A stretch of DNA of 64,000 nt from an uncultured Clostridium sp. (GCF_900547735.1 NZ_URHZ01000007.1:1-64000); one strand, 5' to 3'; shown: positions 24,318 to 33,933, numbered from the stretch's first letter. Numbers and translations are program-made. The notes: generated by a model from the sequence alone, not told the origin.

Positions 24318-25118
24318 CTACAGGACAACGCGGATCGCGATCACAGCTGCCAGATAAACAATGAATACGGCATAGGCCGCCCTGTCTCTCTTCTCATAAT
24401 GAAGCGGCTTCATCTTCGTCCTTCCCTCGCCGCCGCGGTAGCATCTGGCCTCCATAGCCATGGCAAGATCCGTAGCCCGCCGGAATGCGGAAACAAACAG
24501 GGGAACCAATAGCGGTATCATGCTCTTTGCCCGCTGCATCAGATTACCCGTCTCAAAGTCGGCGCCTCTGGCCATCTGGGCCTTCATAATCTTATCCGTC
24601 TCCTCGATCAGGATCGGAATAAAACGAAGCGCGATCGACATCATCATCGAAACTTCGTGCACAGGAACACGGATTTTATTTAAAAATCCAAGGCTCCTCT
24701 CCAGACCGTCCGTAAGCTGGTTGGGAGTCGTAGTCAGCGTCATGATGGATGAACCCAGAACCAGGTACATCAGGCGCAGTCCCATAAAGAAAGCCAGGCT
24801 CAGCCCCTCCGCCGTTATCTTCAGGAAACCGAGGCGGAAAATCACGCGTCCCTCCGTCAGAAACAGGTTAAAGCTGACGCTGATCAGCAGCAGGAAAACA
24901 ATCGCCTTTAACCCCTTCACAATAAATTTAAAGGGAACCTTGGACACCCGGATCACAACGGTCAGAAAAAGGGTGGCGGCCAGATAGCACCAGAGGTTAT
25001 TTGCAAAAAAAAGCGAAATAATATAAATCATTGTCCCGAACAGTTTTGTCCTCGGATCCAGGCGGTGAACCGCCGAATCTACCGGATAGTACTGTCCGAT
25101 CGTGATATCTCTAATCAT
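24318..25118 (-). CDS. ecfT: Energy-coupling factor transporter transmembrane protein EcfT
   Basis: 266 aa with about 5 membrane segments. The two coupling motifs that dock to the ATPases are visible as AQMARGADF and a similar A-R-x-Y-R-G-G element (MEARCYRGGEGR). It forms the general ECF module shared by several vitamin-binding S components. It overlaps ecfA2 by 4 bases. Confidence 0.95.
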   Translation of the reverse strand: MIRDITIGQYYPVDSAVHRLDPRTKLFGTMIYIISLFFANNLWCYLAATLFLTVVIRVSKVPFKFIVKGLKAIVFLLLISVSFNLFLTEGRVIFRLGFLKITAEGLSLAFFMGLRLMYLVLGSSIMTLTTTPNQLTDGLERSLGFLNKIRVPVHEVSMMMSIALRFIPILIEETDKIMKAQMARGADFETGNLMQRAKSMIPLLVPLFVSAFRRATDLAMAMEARCYRGGEGRTKMKPLHYEKRDRAAYAVFIVYLAAVIAIRVVL

Positions 25119-25981
25119 AACGTAAGCCTCCCCCTCTCCCGAAGGAGGTTAAGAATCGCATCCCTTGCCTCTTCCACGGTCGTAATCGTATCATCCACCG
25201 GGATTCCCTGCTCCCGGAGTTCCTGCACGACATACGTAATCTGAGGCGCTGCCAGGCCCATGTCCTCCAGCTCCTTATAATGCTTAAACACTTCCCGCGG
25301 GGTGTCGTCGTAAACCTTCTCCCCATGGTTCATCACCATGATCCTGTCTACATAGCGGGCCATGTCTTCCATACTGTGTGAGACGAGGAGAATCGTAAGA
25401 CCGTGCTGACGGTTCAGCCTCTCCACCTGATCGAGGATCTCATCCCGGCCCTGCGGATCCAGTCCCGCCGTCGGCTCATCCAGAATCATCATCTCGGGAC
25501 GCATAGCCAGAACTCCGGCAATCGCCACCCTTCTCTTCTGTCCGCCCGACAGCTCGAAAGGCGACTGCTCATAAAAGCTCTCATCCATTCCAACGAGATC
25601 CAGCGCATGTCTGGCCCGCTTCTCCGTCTCCTCCTTCGTGCAGCCCAGATTCTTCGGGCCGAAGCAGACATCGGAAAACACATCGGCCTCAAATAGCTGG
25701 TGCTCCGGATACTGGAACACAAGCCCTACTTTACTCCGCAGTTCCTTCATCTTATACCCGTCACTGAAAATGCTTGTCCCGTGATATAAGATATCCCCGC
25801 TGGTAGGACGGATTAGTCCGTTCAGATGCTGGATTAACGTGGATTTACCGGAACCGGTATGCCCGATCAGCCCGACAAATTCACCGTCGTTTATCTCAAA
25901 ATTCACATGTTTCAGGGCATGCTGCTCAAAGGCAGTCCCCGCCCCATATGTGTAATTCAAATCTACAACCTTAATCGACAT
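25115..25981 (-). CDS. ecfA2: Energy-coupling factor ATPase, A2 type
   Basis: 288 aa ABC ATPase: Walker A GHTGSGKST, signature ELSGGQKRRVAIAG, Walker B MILDEPTAGLD, H-loop LLVSHSMED. The C-terminal region is typical of EcfA. It pairs with EcfA1 to power ECF vitamin and metal importers together with EcfT. It starts 4 bases after ecfA1 and overlaps ecfT. Confidence 0.95.
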   Translation of the reverse strand: MSIKVVDLNYTYGAGTAFEQHALKHVNFEINDGEFVGLIGHTGSGKSTLIQHLNGLIRPTSGDILYHGTSIFSDGYKMKELRSKVGLVFQYPEHQLFEADVFSDVCFGPKNLGCTKEETEKRARHALDLVGMDESFYEQSPFELSGGQKRRVAIAGVLAMRPEMMILDEPTAGLDPQGRDEILDQVERLNRQHGLTILLVSHSMEDMARYVDRIMVMNHGEKVYDDTPREVFKHYKELEDMGLAAPQITYVVQELREQGIPVDDTITTVEEARDAILNLLRERGRLTL

Positions 25982-25985
25982 ATCT

Positions 25986-26846
25986 TTATTCCTCTTTTAA
26001 GAGCGGAAGCAGCGCTTCCATCAGCTCTTCTTTCCTGAGTATTCCATCCGGCAGCGCAGCTCCGCTCTTCTTCAGCTCATAGGCCAGCTCCGTCACCTGA
26101 GGAACGTCCAGACGGTAGCTCTTAAGCTCGTCCACCCTGGAAAAAATCTCCTTCGGAGTCCCGTCCATGACAATCTTTCCGCCGTCCATGACAATCACTC
26201 TGTCTGCATCGATTACTTCTTCCATATAATGGGTAATCAGGAGCACGGTAATCCCTTCCGCCCGGTTCAGTTCCCGAACGGTGCTGATAACGTCTTTACG
26301 GCCGTTGGGATCCAGCATTGCGGTCGGCTCATCCAGGACAATACACTGTGGCTTCATCGCCATGACTCCCGCAATCGCCACCCTCTGCTTCTGTCCGCCC
26401 GACAGACGGTTGGGAGACTTCTTCCTGTAGGCCGTCATCCCCACTGCCTTAAGGCTGTTATCTACGCGTTCCCAAATCTCCTCGGTGGGAACTCCGATGT
26501 TCTCCGGGCCAAAGCCCACATCTTCCTCCACCACATTGCCGATAATCTGATTGTCCGGGTTCTGAAACACCATCCCGGCCGTCTTTCTCACATCCCACAG
26601 AAGATCATCGTCCGCCGTATCCATCTCAGACACCCAGACCGTTCCCTCCGTCGGAATCAAAATACCGTTAATATGTTTTGCGAACGTGGACTTGCCCGAA
26701 CCGTTATGTCCCAGGACCGCCACAAAGCTCCCCTTTTCTATCTCCACATCCACGTGGTCGATAGCCCGGTTCACTTCTTCTATTTTATCTTCCTCATCCC
26801 GCCTGATATAATCAAAAACAAGATTTGCCGCTTTAATAATATTCAT
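25986..26846 (-). CDS. ecfA1: Energy-coupling factor ATPase, A1 type
   Basis: 286 aa from the ATG at 26846 (AAGGG about 8 bases upstream); an ATG at 26861 is also possible. Walker A GHNGSGKST, signature RLSGGQKQRVAIAG, Walker B IVLDEPTAMLD, H-loop LLITHYMEE. First gene of ecfA1-ecfA2-ecfT-truA. The upstream gap to the APC permease carries that gene's terminator. Confidence 0.94.
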   Translation of the reverse strand: MNIIKAANLVFDYIRRDEEDKIEEVNRAIDHVDVEIEKGSFVAVLGHNGSGKSTFAKHINGILIPTEGTVWVSEMDTADDDLLWDVRKTAGMVFQNPDNQIIGNVVEEDVGFGPENIGVPTEEIWERVDNSLKAVGMTAYRKKSPNRLSGGQKQRVAIAGVMAMKPQCIVLDEPTAMLDPNGRKDVISTVRELNRAEGITVLLITHYMEEVIDADRVIVMDGGKIVMDGTPKEIFSRVDELKSYRLDVPQVTELAYELKKSGAALPDGILRKEELMEALLPLLKEE

Positions 26847-27132
26847 GATCAAGCCCTTCATAACCGCATCTTATCACTGCGCATTTGTGTAAATTGTAGA
26901 GCAATTGTAACTGGGAGTCAAGTAATATTTTGTCTGAAAAGCTCCCTTATTATGCCCGAAGACGACTGTTTTGCGTCCCTCGCCGAAGCAGCCGCAAAAC
27001 GGATACAGCCGGCCGGACAGGACAGCTCCACTGCAAAAATGCCGTCCACCGGTAATTTTATCATATCGGAACCCGTGATACAATTAAATAACAATTAAAA
27101 CTGAAAAACAACGCGCACGCCGGATCCACGCC
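26847..27132. other. Intergenic region upstream of ecfA1
   Basis: About 290 bases without a convincing gene. It should contain the ecfA1 promoter, but I see no strong -35/-10 pair. The short open frames here have neither ribosome sites nor family motifs. Confidence 0.5.
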
Positions 27133-27176
27133 AAAAACCGCCGCATCAACAGCTCCTGTAACTGCTGATGCGGCGG
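27133..27176 (-). terminator. Terminator of the APC permease gene
   Basis: 15-bp stem (CCGCCGCATCAGCAG with CTGTTGATGCGGCGG, one G-T pair) followed by TTTTT on the minus strand, 38 bases after the permease stop. Confidence 0.85.
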
Positions 27177-27213
27177 CTCTTTTTCCGCCCTGTATATAAT
27201 TTCCCCGGAAAAA

Positions 27214-28554
27214 TTACTGGAAATCCTTTTCCGCGTCTCCCGTATAAAGCACCTTGCCGGCTCTTTTTTCCATATAAATTGAGAGTCCCAGCGCTGCCAG
27301 GCCATAGAGCATGGCCCCGATGATGGCCGCCACGGGAAGTGTCTGGAACAGCAGATAGGTCTGGATCACTACGAGTATCATGGCAACTACCGCCACCGCA
27401 TTCATCGTTCCCGGTTTCAGAATAAAGAATGCCTTCTTACACGCCTCCGGATACCTCTTATGTAACTGCGTCGAGGCGGCAATGGGAATGATGGTCATAA
27501 AGATTGAAATTCCCGAACCGTAGGTGGAAACCGTCTGCAGAGAAACGCCTGTGATGACAGGCACGATTCCGATCAGATAGAACATCGTAAGCAGCACGTG
27601 GGGGGTGCCGAACCGTTTATTTACTCTGGTCAAAATTGACGGAAGATAACCGTCGGCCGCAGCCGCAAGAAGAGGTTTCGTCACCCAGCCGAACACCGAA
27701 TTCAGCGTTGTGGCAATTGCAAAAAGCGCTCCTCCAATGATGAAATAAGTGTAAAGCGGTCCCGGCAGGATTGCCCTTGCCACCTCCGACAGGTTCTTGT
27801 TCGCCACCTGTGCCCAGGGAAGCACTCCCGAAGCCACCAGGCCGAGAAAAGCATAGAATACACCGACAATACCGGTTCCAAGAATCATACACAGCGGAAT
27901 GTCCCTGCCCGGATTCTTCATCTCGCCGCCCATATTGGCGATAACATTGGAACCGCCCACGGCAAATGTCATAAGAGCCGATGCCGTCATTAATCCTACG
28001 ATACCGTTAGGCACAACATTATCTGAAGTAAAGGCCTCAAAATTCACCTGAGGCATGCCGTATCCGATGAACAGCACAAATGCAGACAGCAGCACAAGCA
28101 CCATTATTTTCTGAACCATGGCTGCCGACTTCACTCCTATGAGATTCAGCACATAAAACAGTGTCAGCAGGGCTGCGCCGACCAGTTTAAACGGGATCCC
28201 GGGCACCAGTGACTGCATGTAGTCGGCAAATGAAATCGCATACAGCGAAAGCGTGATATTATATGAAAGAAAAATCAAAACATAAAAAACTCCCCAGCGC
28301 GGAGCCAGAAGCCTGGCGCCATACATATATGCCCCTCCGGTGGCCGGAAGAGTGGAACCCATAATAGCGGTCGGAAGAAACAGTACAATTACAAGGAACG
28401 CCGCTACAATAAATGCCAGCACCACCCCGTTTCCGGTAAAACCGATGGCCTGCCCCGTCATGGCCATAACTCCGGTTCCAATACTTTGTCCAATTGCAAT
28501 ACTCAACGCTTCTTTAAAACCTATATCTTTTTTCAGAGTAACCGTCTCGCTCAT
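27214..28554 (-). CDS. APC-family amino acid permease
   Basis: 446 aa, about 12 membrane segments. It starts with the family pattern GFKEALSIAIGQSIGTGVMAMTG (first part quoted) and has the TM6-type stretch MTFAVGGSNVIANMGGEMKNPGRDIP. It probably takes up an amino acid or derivative. It is third behind the cysteine desulfidase and thiazoline hydrolase genes, so cysteine or a cysteine precursor is the contextual guess. A 150-base gap with two hairpins separates it from the gene upstream. Confidence 0.88.
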   Translation of the reverse strand: MSETVTLKKDIGFKEALSIAIGQSIGTGVMAMTGQAIGFTGNGVVLAFIVAAFLVIVLFLPTAIMGSTLPATGGAYMYGARLLAPRWGVFYVLIFLSYNITLSLYAISFADYMQSLVPGIPFKLVGAALLTLFYVLNLIGVKSAAMVQKIMVLVLLSAFVLFIGYGMPQVNFEAFTSDNVVPNGIVGLMTASALMTFAVGGSNVIANMGGEMKNPGRDIPLCMILGTGIVGVFYAFLGLVASGVLPWAQVANKNLSEVARAILPGPLYTYFIIGGALFAIATTLNSVFGWVTKPLLAAAADGYLPSILTRVNKRFGTPHVLLTMFYLIGIVPVITGVSLQTVSTYGSGISIFMTIIPIAASTQLHKRYPEACKKAFFILKPGTMNAVAVVAMILVVIQTYLLFQTLPVAAIIGAMLYGLAALGLSIYMEKRAGKVLYTGDAEKDFQ

Positions 28555-28589
28555 AATACCCTCCTTTATGTGCTGTAATTACCCGCCCG

Positions 28590-28611
28590 GCGGACATGGA
28601 TGCATGTCCGC
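28590..28611. promoter_or_regulatory. Perfect 9-bp inverted repeat upstream of the APC permease
   Basis: GCGGACATG-GATG-CATGTCCGC, 36-57 bases before the permease start; a TATAAT (minus strand) lies just upstream. A second inverted repeat, AATCGGC/GCCGATT, lies at 28671-28692 after the hydrolase gene. Operator or leader hairpin. Confidence 0.45.
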
Positions 28612-28706
28612 TGCAAGTATTATAGCATAACCAGCTCCCCATTCTGCACTCATTAATACAGAAATGGATAATCGGCGCTATTTTAGCCGATTTCAGCTCT
28701 CCCCTG

Positions 28707-29222
28707 TTATTCTTTATAAAAAGTCATACGGCATGTAGGACATCCGTCTGCAATCGTATCCGTAAGTTCGAAGCCCAGTCCCATCCCTTTCGCCATGTTT
28801 CTGTCTCCCTCCATGGCCATATCACACAGCTTCATGCATGTAGCATCATCGTACCCCAGATCCTGCCAGGATTTTAAGAGCGGACAGAAATGGTATTCGA
28901 TTCCTACTTTCGACTCCCCTTCCGGCGTCACCTCGGCCTCAAAGGCATTTACCGCGACCGGTGAACCGAATGCCTGGGCAAATTTCTCCATGTCCAGGGA
29001 ACCGTTTCCGTCATCCAGCGCCTTTTTAATATCGGCCCCCTGATTCTGTCCGTATCTTCTGACCGCCCTGCGGATTATCTCTTCACCCTCCGCTCCCATA
29101 CCGGCTTTGCACGCCTCCTCGTAAATCAGCGCCATCCAGCAGGCTCTCGTGCCTACGGCTCCCCTCAGGATATTAGCCTTCTCATCGTCCAGAATTGATG
29201 CTTTGTTTGTAATGCTGCTCAT
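28707..29222 (-). CDS. L-2-amino-thiazoline-4-carboxylate hydrolase family protein
   Basis: 171 aa from the ATG at 29222 (AGGAGG 9 bases upstream). It resembles the ATC hydrolase family (Pfam PF14196, as I recall it): conserved EYHFCPLLKSWQDLG and a Cys pair near the end (DGCPTCRMTFYK). In Pseudomonas the founding enzyme opens a thiazoline on the route to L-cysteine, but most anaerobe members are untested. Placement between cyuA and a permease fits a role in supplying or detoxifying cysteine derivatives. Confidence 0.8.
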   Translation of the reverse strand: MSSITNKASILDDEKANILRGAVGTRACWMALIYEEACKAGMGAEGEEIIRRAVRRYGQNQGADIKKALDDGNGSLDMEKFAQAFGSPVAVNAFEAEVTPEGESKVGIEYHFCPLLKSWQDLGYDDATCMKLCDMAMEGDRNMAKGMGLGFELTDTIADGCPTCRMTFYKE

Positions 29223-29265
29223 AATTTCTTTCCTCCTCATAGAATTTGTTTGCTCCACTGCTTCG

Positions 29266-30606
29266 TTATGACACTTTCGCCGGTCTGCCGCTTACTGCTC
29301 CGGCAGATGCATTTTCACCGGCGGCCATACTCTCTTTACTGAGCATAATGGAAATGATATTCATATCCACCCCGGACATCCCCTCCCTTGAAAGACGGGA
29401 CACATTCCGTATCGTCTCCTCCACACGGCGGCTTATAATTCCGTCCGTCTGCTTTATGATACTTCCCTCCATTGCAAGGCCTGCCGCCAGAACAGCCTCC
29501 CCCGCGCAGTTTCCCAGCTTCAGCGCACATCCGTCTTTTGCCCCGTCGCAGAGCATCCCCGATACACTTCCAAGCATGTTCTGGATGGCTCCCTCTATCT
29601 GTTCCCGGCTTCCGCCCATCAGCCACACAACGGCTCCGGCTCCGGCCGCACCCGAGAGGGTGGCACCGCAGATGGGCGAGAGACGGCCGACATGATATTT
29701 GATGCGGATTGTAAGCAGAATACTCATCATGACGCTCCGAAGCATTTTCTCTTCCCCGCAGCCCAGATATTCTGCCGCCGACGCCGGAAGTAAAATAGCC
29801 TCAAAACCCTGGTTCCCGCTGCCCAGCACGGTCATGGCGGAGAGCGGGGCTCCTCCCATCCGGCAGTCACAGGCAGCAGCTACGTTCATTTTGACGAAGC
29901 TTGCCAAATCGTCCGGGAGCACACCCTTTTTCACCATTCCGCGTATTTTTTTTCCAATATTCAGGCCGTAACTCCGGCTGAGTCCCATCTGTGCCGCGAG
30001 GCGGTTCATCTCAATACCTTCTTTCAAAAAAGCTATTTCCCCAACCGGTATTTTCTCACAGATATCAACCAAATCGCAGATGGACGACTCAGTTATCCAC
30101 AATTCTCCTTCATATGAGTCCACATTGTGGTCATTCCTCCGGTCCAGCAGAATCTTACCGTCTTTTTCTATGTAGGCCAGATTGTCATGCCTGTCCAGAG
30201 TAATGGTCCGTACCGCCTCCCGCCCGGCGCTTGCCGTCACTTCAATATAAAACCGGTTATCCGGCTCCACCTCCAATGTGACAATACCGTGTTTCAGCAT
30301 TTTTTCCGCCTCTTCGGTCAGTTCCGCCGTAACCCGTGAGAATAATTCCATCGTATTATCCCTTCCCGCCAGCAGCGCTCCCAGGGCTGCCGCCAGAGGG
30401 ATACCCGCTTTATCCGTATTGGGAATTTTCACACAGAACGCGTTTTTAAAAATATTGGAACTCAGCTTCAGATGTATTTCCGCTGCCGGCAAATTTAGTC
30501 TGCCGCATGTATTGGACACAGCAAGACCAATCGCGGCCGGTTCCGTGCATCCCATCCCCGGCTTCATCTCCGACTGAATCAATCCGATAATCGTTTCCTG
30601 ATCCAT
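29266..30606 (-). CDS. cyuA: L-cysteine desulfidase family (CyuA / UPF0597)
   Basis: 446 aa from the ATG at 30606, preceded by GGAGG. The iron-sulfur dehydratase features are the Cys in EMKPGMGCTEPAAIG at the N-terminus and those in AACDCRMGG, SPICGAT and SGMLCDGAKDGCALKL. The family converts L-cysteine to pyruvate, ammonia and sulfide using a 4Fe-4S cluster. It is read from a consensus sigma-54 promoter 41 bases upstream and lies downstream of a sigma-54 activator gene. Confidence 0.9.
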   Translation of the reverse strand: MDQETIIGLIQSEMKPGMGCTEPAAIGLAVSNTCGRLNLPAAEIHLKLSSNIFKNAFCVKIPNTDKAGIPLAAALGALLAGRDNTMELFSRVTAELTEEAEKMLKHGIVTLEVEPDNRFYIEVTASAGREAVRTITLDRHDNLAYIEKDGKILLDRRNDHNVDSYEGELWITESSICDLVDICEKIPVGEIAFLKEGIEMNRLAAQMGLSRSYGLNIGKKIRGMVKKGVLPDDLASFVKMNVAAACDCRMGGAPLSAMTVLGSGNQGFEAILLPASAAEYLGCGEEKMLRSVMMSILLTIRIKYHVGRLSPICGATLSGAAGAGAVVWLMGGSREQIEGAIQNMLGSVSGMLCDGAKDGCALKLGNCAGEAVLAAGLAMEGSIIKQTDGIISRRVEETIRNVSRLSREGMSGVDMNIISIMLSKESMAAGENASAGAVSGRPAKVS

Positions 30607-30646
30607 TGCTCCATTTCCTCCTTTCACCTTATCTGCCTTATATATA

Positions 30647-30662
30647 AGCAACCTCCGTGCCA
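30647..30662 (-). promoter_or_regulatory. Consensus sigma-54 promoter of cyuA
   Basis: The minus strand reads TGGCAC-GGAGG-TTGCT, a full match to the -24/-12 consensus with correct spacing. The predicted start of transcription is around 30635, before the cyuA ribosome site. Confidence 0.88.
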
Positions 30663-30796
30663 CTTTTCCGTGTGTCATGGTCTAAACGGAAATATCTGTA
30701 AAATAAAGTCCGAGTCTCTCTGTTTTGATTCGACTTTATCTGTTATTATCCATGATCCTCCTCTTTTCCAATCTCTTTCTGCATTTTTGAGCACAA

Positions 30797-30823
30797 AAAA
30801 AGACCTTATCAAAAGGTCTTTTT
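30797..30823. terminator. Bidirectional terminator between the activator gene and cyuA
   Basis: 11-bp stem AAAAAGACCTT / AAGGTCTTTTT with a 5-base loop; A-tract and T-tract flank it on the two strands. Confidence 0.8.
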
Positions 30824-30905
30824 CTGGTATCTGTCCTAAAAATGTCCCGGAAATCATCTTCCACAGGATGATGGAATGGAATCGCCTGCAACTCTCTCTT
30901 AAAAG

Positions 30906-30942
30906 GTAAAATATCCTTTACTTTTGTAAAATATATTTTACA
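30906..30942. promoter_or_regulatory. Tandem palindromes, probable enhancer sites of the sigma-54 activator
   Basis: GTAAA-ATATCC-TTTAC (30906-30921) and GTAAA-ATATAT-TTTAC (30926-30941; 18-bp palindrome with flanks to 30942) share arms and spacing. Their centres are 20 bp apart, about two helical turns, and lie about 250-290 bp upstream of the -24/-12 promoter. Confidence 0.75.
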
Positions 30943-30944
30943 TA

Positions 30945-32726
30945 CTATGTATCATATTTTTTACACATCTCCAGCCGCCGCATGCGGTGATACAGATTCT
31001 GCCGGGAAATCCCCAATTGCTCTGCCGCCTTCTTCTGATTGCCTCCGTTCCGAATAAGCGCCGTCTCAATCAGCTCTTTTTCGTATGTCTGCAGGCTGCC
31101 GGAAAGACTTACGCAATCACTGCTTTCACTTCCGTCTGCTCCCACTCTCATAACCGGTCCGCCTCCCACTGACATGGCGTTTTCCACTGTCATGGTGTTT
31201 TCCACTGAAACGGGGACTTCTCCGGCGTTTTCGAACTGGCCCTGAAGGTGACGCGGCAGATCCGAAAGCTTCAACTCACTCTCTTCCGCCCTGATCATCA
31301 TGTTCTCGATTACATAATCCAGCTCCCGCACATTGCCGGGCCAGCCATATGCACGAAGAAGCCGCTCCATTTCCGGAGAAACTCCCTTTATATCCTTATA
31401 AAAAATCTTATTATATTTACCGATAAAATACCGGGCCATCGCCAGTATGTCCTGCGGCCTCTCCCGCAGCGGCGGGATATACAGCGATAAGGGCGCAATT
31501 CTGTAAAACAGATCACTCCTCATCTTGCCGGTATCCATAAGAACCCTGGGATCCTCGTTGATTGCACTGACAATCCGGCAGTTGATCGGATACATCTTAT
31601 GGCCTCCGACCCTCATGGCTTTTCTCTCCTGCAGTACACGCAGCAGTTTTGTCTGCATGGAAACCTGCATGGAATTCAGCTCATCCAGAAACAGTGTTCC
31701 GTTTTTTGCCAGCTCAAACAGGCCTTCCGAATCCACCGCGCCGGTATAGGCGCCCCTGACCGTCCCAAACAGGATACTTTCCAGAAGATTCTCCGGAATT
31801 GCCGCACAGTTCACCGGGATAAACGGTTCCTTTCCTCTCTTGCTGAAATTATGGATACTCTGGGCGAAAACTTCTTTTCCGGTTCCAGTCTCGCCGACTA
31901 TCAGGAGATTGCGGTCCACCCCGGCAATTGTCTGGGCATCCCGGATGGTGTCCACCAGGGCCTTGCTCTCCCCGACAATATCGAGAAAAGAATAGGAGGT
32001 GTCATTCTCCTCCTTGTGTTTCTCATCCTTCAAATCCCTCAGACGGAGACGGCGCTTCAGCTCCGTGATCTCACGGAGCGTCTCCTGCGCCTTCCTGTCA
32101 TCCTGGATAATCGTATATGCCAGTATATTTTTCCCATGATAAGCAAAGGGATAGGTACTGTACATCAGGGGACGATAGACATAATTCTTCGCCCTGGCGG
32201 GATTGTCACTGTATTTGTCTATGATTGGAATCCCGGTCTCGATAACATCCCGGTGTTCGTGCTCATCTTCCGTAAGGTAATTGTAGAAATCGGCCAGAGA
32301 GCGGTGATAAAGCTGCTCCCGGCTCATCCCGTAATACTGGGCGGCCATCTTACTGACGATTACGATTTCTCCCTTTGCGTTCGTTCCCATAACATCGAGT
32401 TTTTCAACAATCTCTTTATAGCATTCACGCTGGATTCTGGGATTGTCAAAGCTGGTCAGGTTATCCAGAAAATAAATCGTCCCGCCTTCCCAATCCTCCG
32501 TCCCGCAGCCATAGGTGTCTCCCCACGGTGAGCGGAGAAGCTCTCCGCCGTCCTCCGTCAACTGTCCGGCAAAACAGGAACCAAACTCTTTTCCGATCCA
32601 TTCATCCAGCTTTGCGGCATTCTCCGCATACTGATTCACCCAGAGTATTTTCCCCTCGTGGTCCGTAATGATAACTTCCTGCTCCATGCGGTCTAAAACA
32701 TTTTTCAGTGTACTTATACTCTCCAT
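30945..32726 (-). CDS. PAS-containing sigma-54-dependent activator
   Basis: 593 aa. PAS-like sensory region in the first 220 residues (two candidate PAS modules: MEQEVIITDHEGKILWVN and LDVMGTNAKGEIVIVSKMAA, quoted in part). Central AAA+ domain with Walker A GETGTGKE, sigma-54 loop GAYTGA (a common variant of GAFTGA) and Walker B TLFLDELNSM. C-terminal Fis helix-turn-helix (AAEQLGISRQNLYHRMRR). With the promoter and twin palindromes before cyuA, this is very probably the activator of the cysteine operon. The ligand may be a thiol or cysteine derivative. Confidence 0.93.
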   Translation of the reverse strand: MESISTLKNVLDRMEQEVIITDHEGKILWVNQYAENAAKLDEWIGKEFGSCFAGQLTEDGGELLRSPWGDTYGCGTEDWEGGTIYFLDNLTSFDNPRIQRECYKEIVEKLDVMGTNAKGEIVIVSKMAAQYYGMSREQLYHRSLADFYNYLTEDEHEHRDVIETGIPIIDKYSDNPARAKNYVYRPLMYSTYPFAYHGKNILAYTIIQDDRKAQETLREITELKRRLRLRDLKDEKHKEENDTSYSFLDIVGESKALVDTIRDAQTIAGVDRNLLIVGETGTGKEVFAQSIHNFSKRGKEPFIPVNCAAIPENLLESILFGTVRGAYTGAVDSEGLFELAKNGTLFLDELNSMQVSMQTKLLRVLQERKAMRVGGHKMYPINCRIVSAINEDPRVLMDTGKMRSDLFYRIAPLSLYIPPLRERPQDILAMARYFIGKYNKIFYKDIKGVSPEMERLLRAYGWPGNVRELDYVIENMMIRAEESELKLSDLPRHLQGQFENAGEVPVSVENTMTVENAMSVGGGPVMRVGADGSESSDCVSLSGSLQTYEKELIETALIRNGGNQKKAAEQLGISRQNLYHRMRRLEMCKKYDT

Positions 32727-32780
32727 GGTAGTTTCCCGCTCCCCGGCGGTTTGCCTGAGTAAAGAGCAGAAAGAGCCGTC

Positions 32781-33836
32781 TTACTGCATCTTTCCGTCTC
32801 CGCCTATTGTGTAGCCGTCTATCACCGTGTTCGCAGCCATGCTGCCGTCCTCATAGAAATAGTACCACTCGGAAGGTGAGAGCTGGTACCAGCCGATAGC
32901 CATGGCTCCTGTGGAATCCGTATAATACCACTTGTCGTTCAGGTTCAGCCAGCCGGTCAGCATCTTGCATTCTGCGTCCATGTAGTACCATTTGCCGTTG
33001 ATGGCGCGCCAGCCGGTCACTGCGTAACCATTCTCATCAAAGTAATACCAGGTGCCCAGAACATAGCGCCAGCCGTTCACGGCCTCGACTCCGTTCTCAT
33101 CGGTGTAACGGCGTCCGGTGCGGTCCTGACGCCAGCGTCCTCCCACTTCTCCCAGATTATCCACGAATGAATCCTCGGAAGTGACATAGGCCCCGCTCCG
33201 TCTGTAGTTTGCATCGTTGCTGTTCTTCGAGGTGGCCCTCACCTCGTAGAAATAGTTTGCCTCTTTAGTGATATACTCCGTCAGGTCCACGTTTGTCCCT
33301 TCCAGCGTCAGTGTCGTCACATACTCGTCATTGCCCCGGTACAGCCTGAGCTGATATGCCGTAGCGTACTTTACTTTCTTCCAGACGGCCTTCGTCTTCG
33401 TCAAATCACTCCATCCGGCTTTCTCCGTCTGTCCGAGCTGTACAACCGGATAATAGGTCGCCTTTACGACCAGGTTTCCATCCTCATTCCTCTTGGCGGA
33501 AACAAAATCCGCTCCGCTGATGGTGCTCTTCTTGGAAGAATAAGAACCGTTAAATGATCTGCCGCTTCCCGGAACCAGAGTAACCGTTGCCGTCACTTTG
33601 GAACCAGGACTCCACTTATTAAGCTCCTTGCTCCAGGACACATCCTCAACCTCATAGCCGCTTCCGGTTGATAAAGTAGGCTCCAGAATCTCTCCGCCGT
33701 CATTGTCGTAGTTATTCTTGAACGTCACTCTGATACTGGCAATCGTTGTATCCGCATATGCCGTAAAAGCGCTGCCCGCTATGATCAGTGCCGCCGCGAA
33801 ACCGATCCATAATCCCCTTGCTCTTCTCCTGAACAT
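32781..33836 (-). CDS. Secreted cell-wall-binding repeat protein (paralogue B)
   Basis: 351 aa. Signal peptide ending AYA at about residue 28. N-terminal beta-rich region (to about 210) with a fibronectin-like stretch (WKKVKYATAYQLRLYRG), then about five aromatic repeats of choline-binding type (GWRAINGKWYYMD, GWLNLNDKWYYTD). Such repeats anchor proteins to choline-bearing wall polymers in streptococci; the ligand in this lineage is unknown. It follows a similar gene upstream and has the same domain order, so it arose by duplication. Confidence 0.9.
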   Translation of the reverse strand: MFRRRARGLWIGFAAALIIAGSAFTAYADTTIASIRVTFKNNYDNDGGEILEPTLSTGSGYEVEDVSWSKELNKWSPGSKVTATVTLVPGSGRSFNGSYSSKKSTISGADFVSAKRNEDGNLVVKATYYPVVQLGQTEKAGWSDLTKTKAVWKKVKYATAYQLRLYRGNDEYVTTLTLEGTNVDLTEYITKEANYFYEVRATSKNSNDANYRRSGAYVTSEDSFVDNLGEVGGRWRQDRTGRRYTDENGVEAVNGWRYVLGTWYYFDENGYAVTGWRAINGKWYYMDAECKMLTGWLNLNDKWYYTDSTGAMAIGWYQLSPSEWYYFYEDGSMAANTVIDGYTIGGDGKMQ

Positions 33837-33933
33837 ACCAATACCTCTCTTCTTATAATTTTATGCAGCCGTCCAGGGCTTTTCCAGTTACCGCTTCACA
33901 CAATATACCTTCTGAACAGTTACAGTTTATATA

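Noticed and set aside
26874..27083. Short frame upstream of ecfA1 as a small protein
   Set aside because: No ribosome site, no motif, and cysteine/proline-rich composition typical of chance frames.
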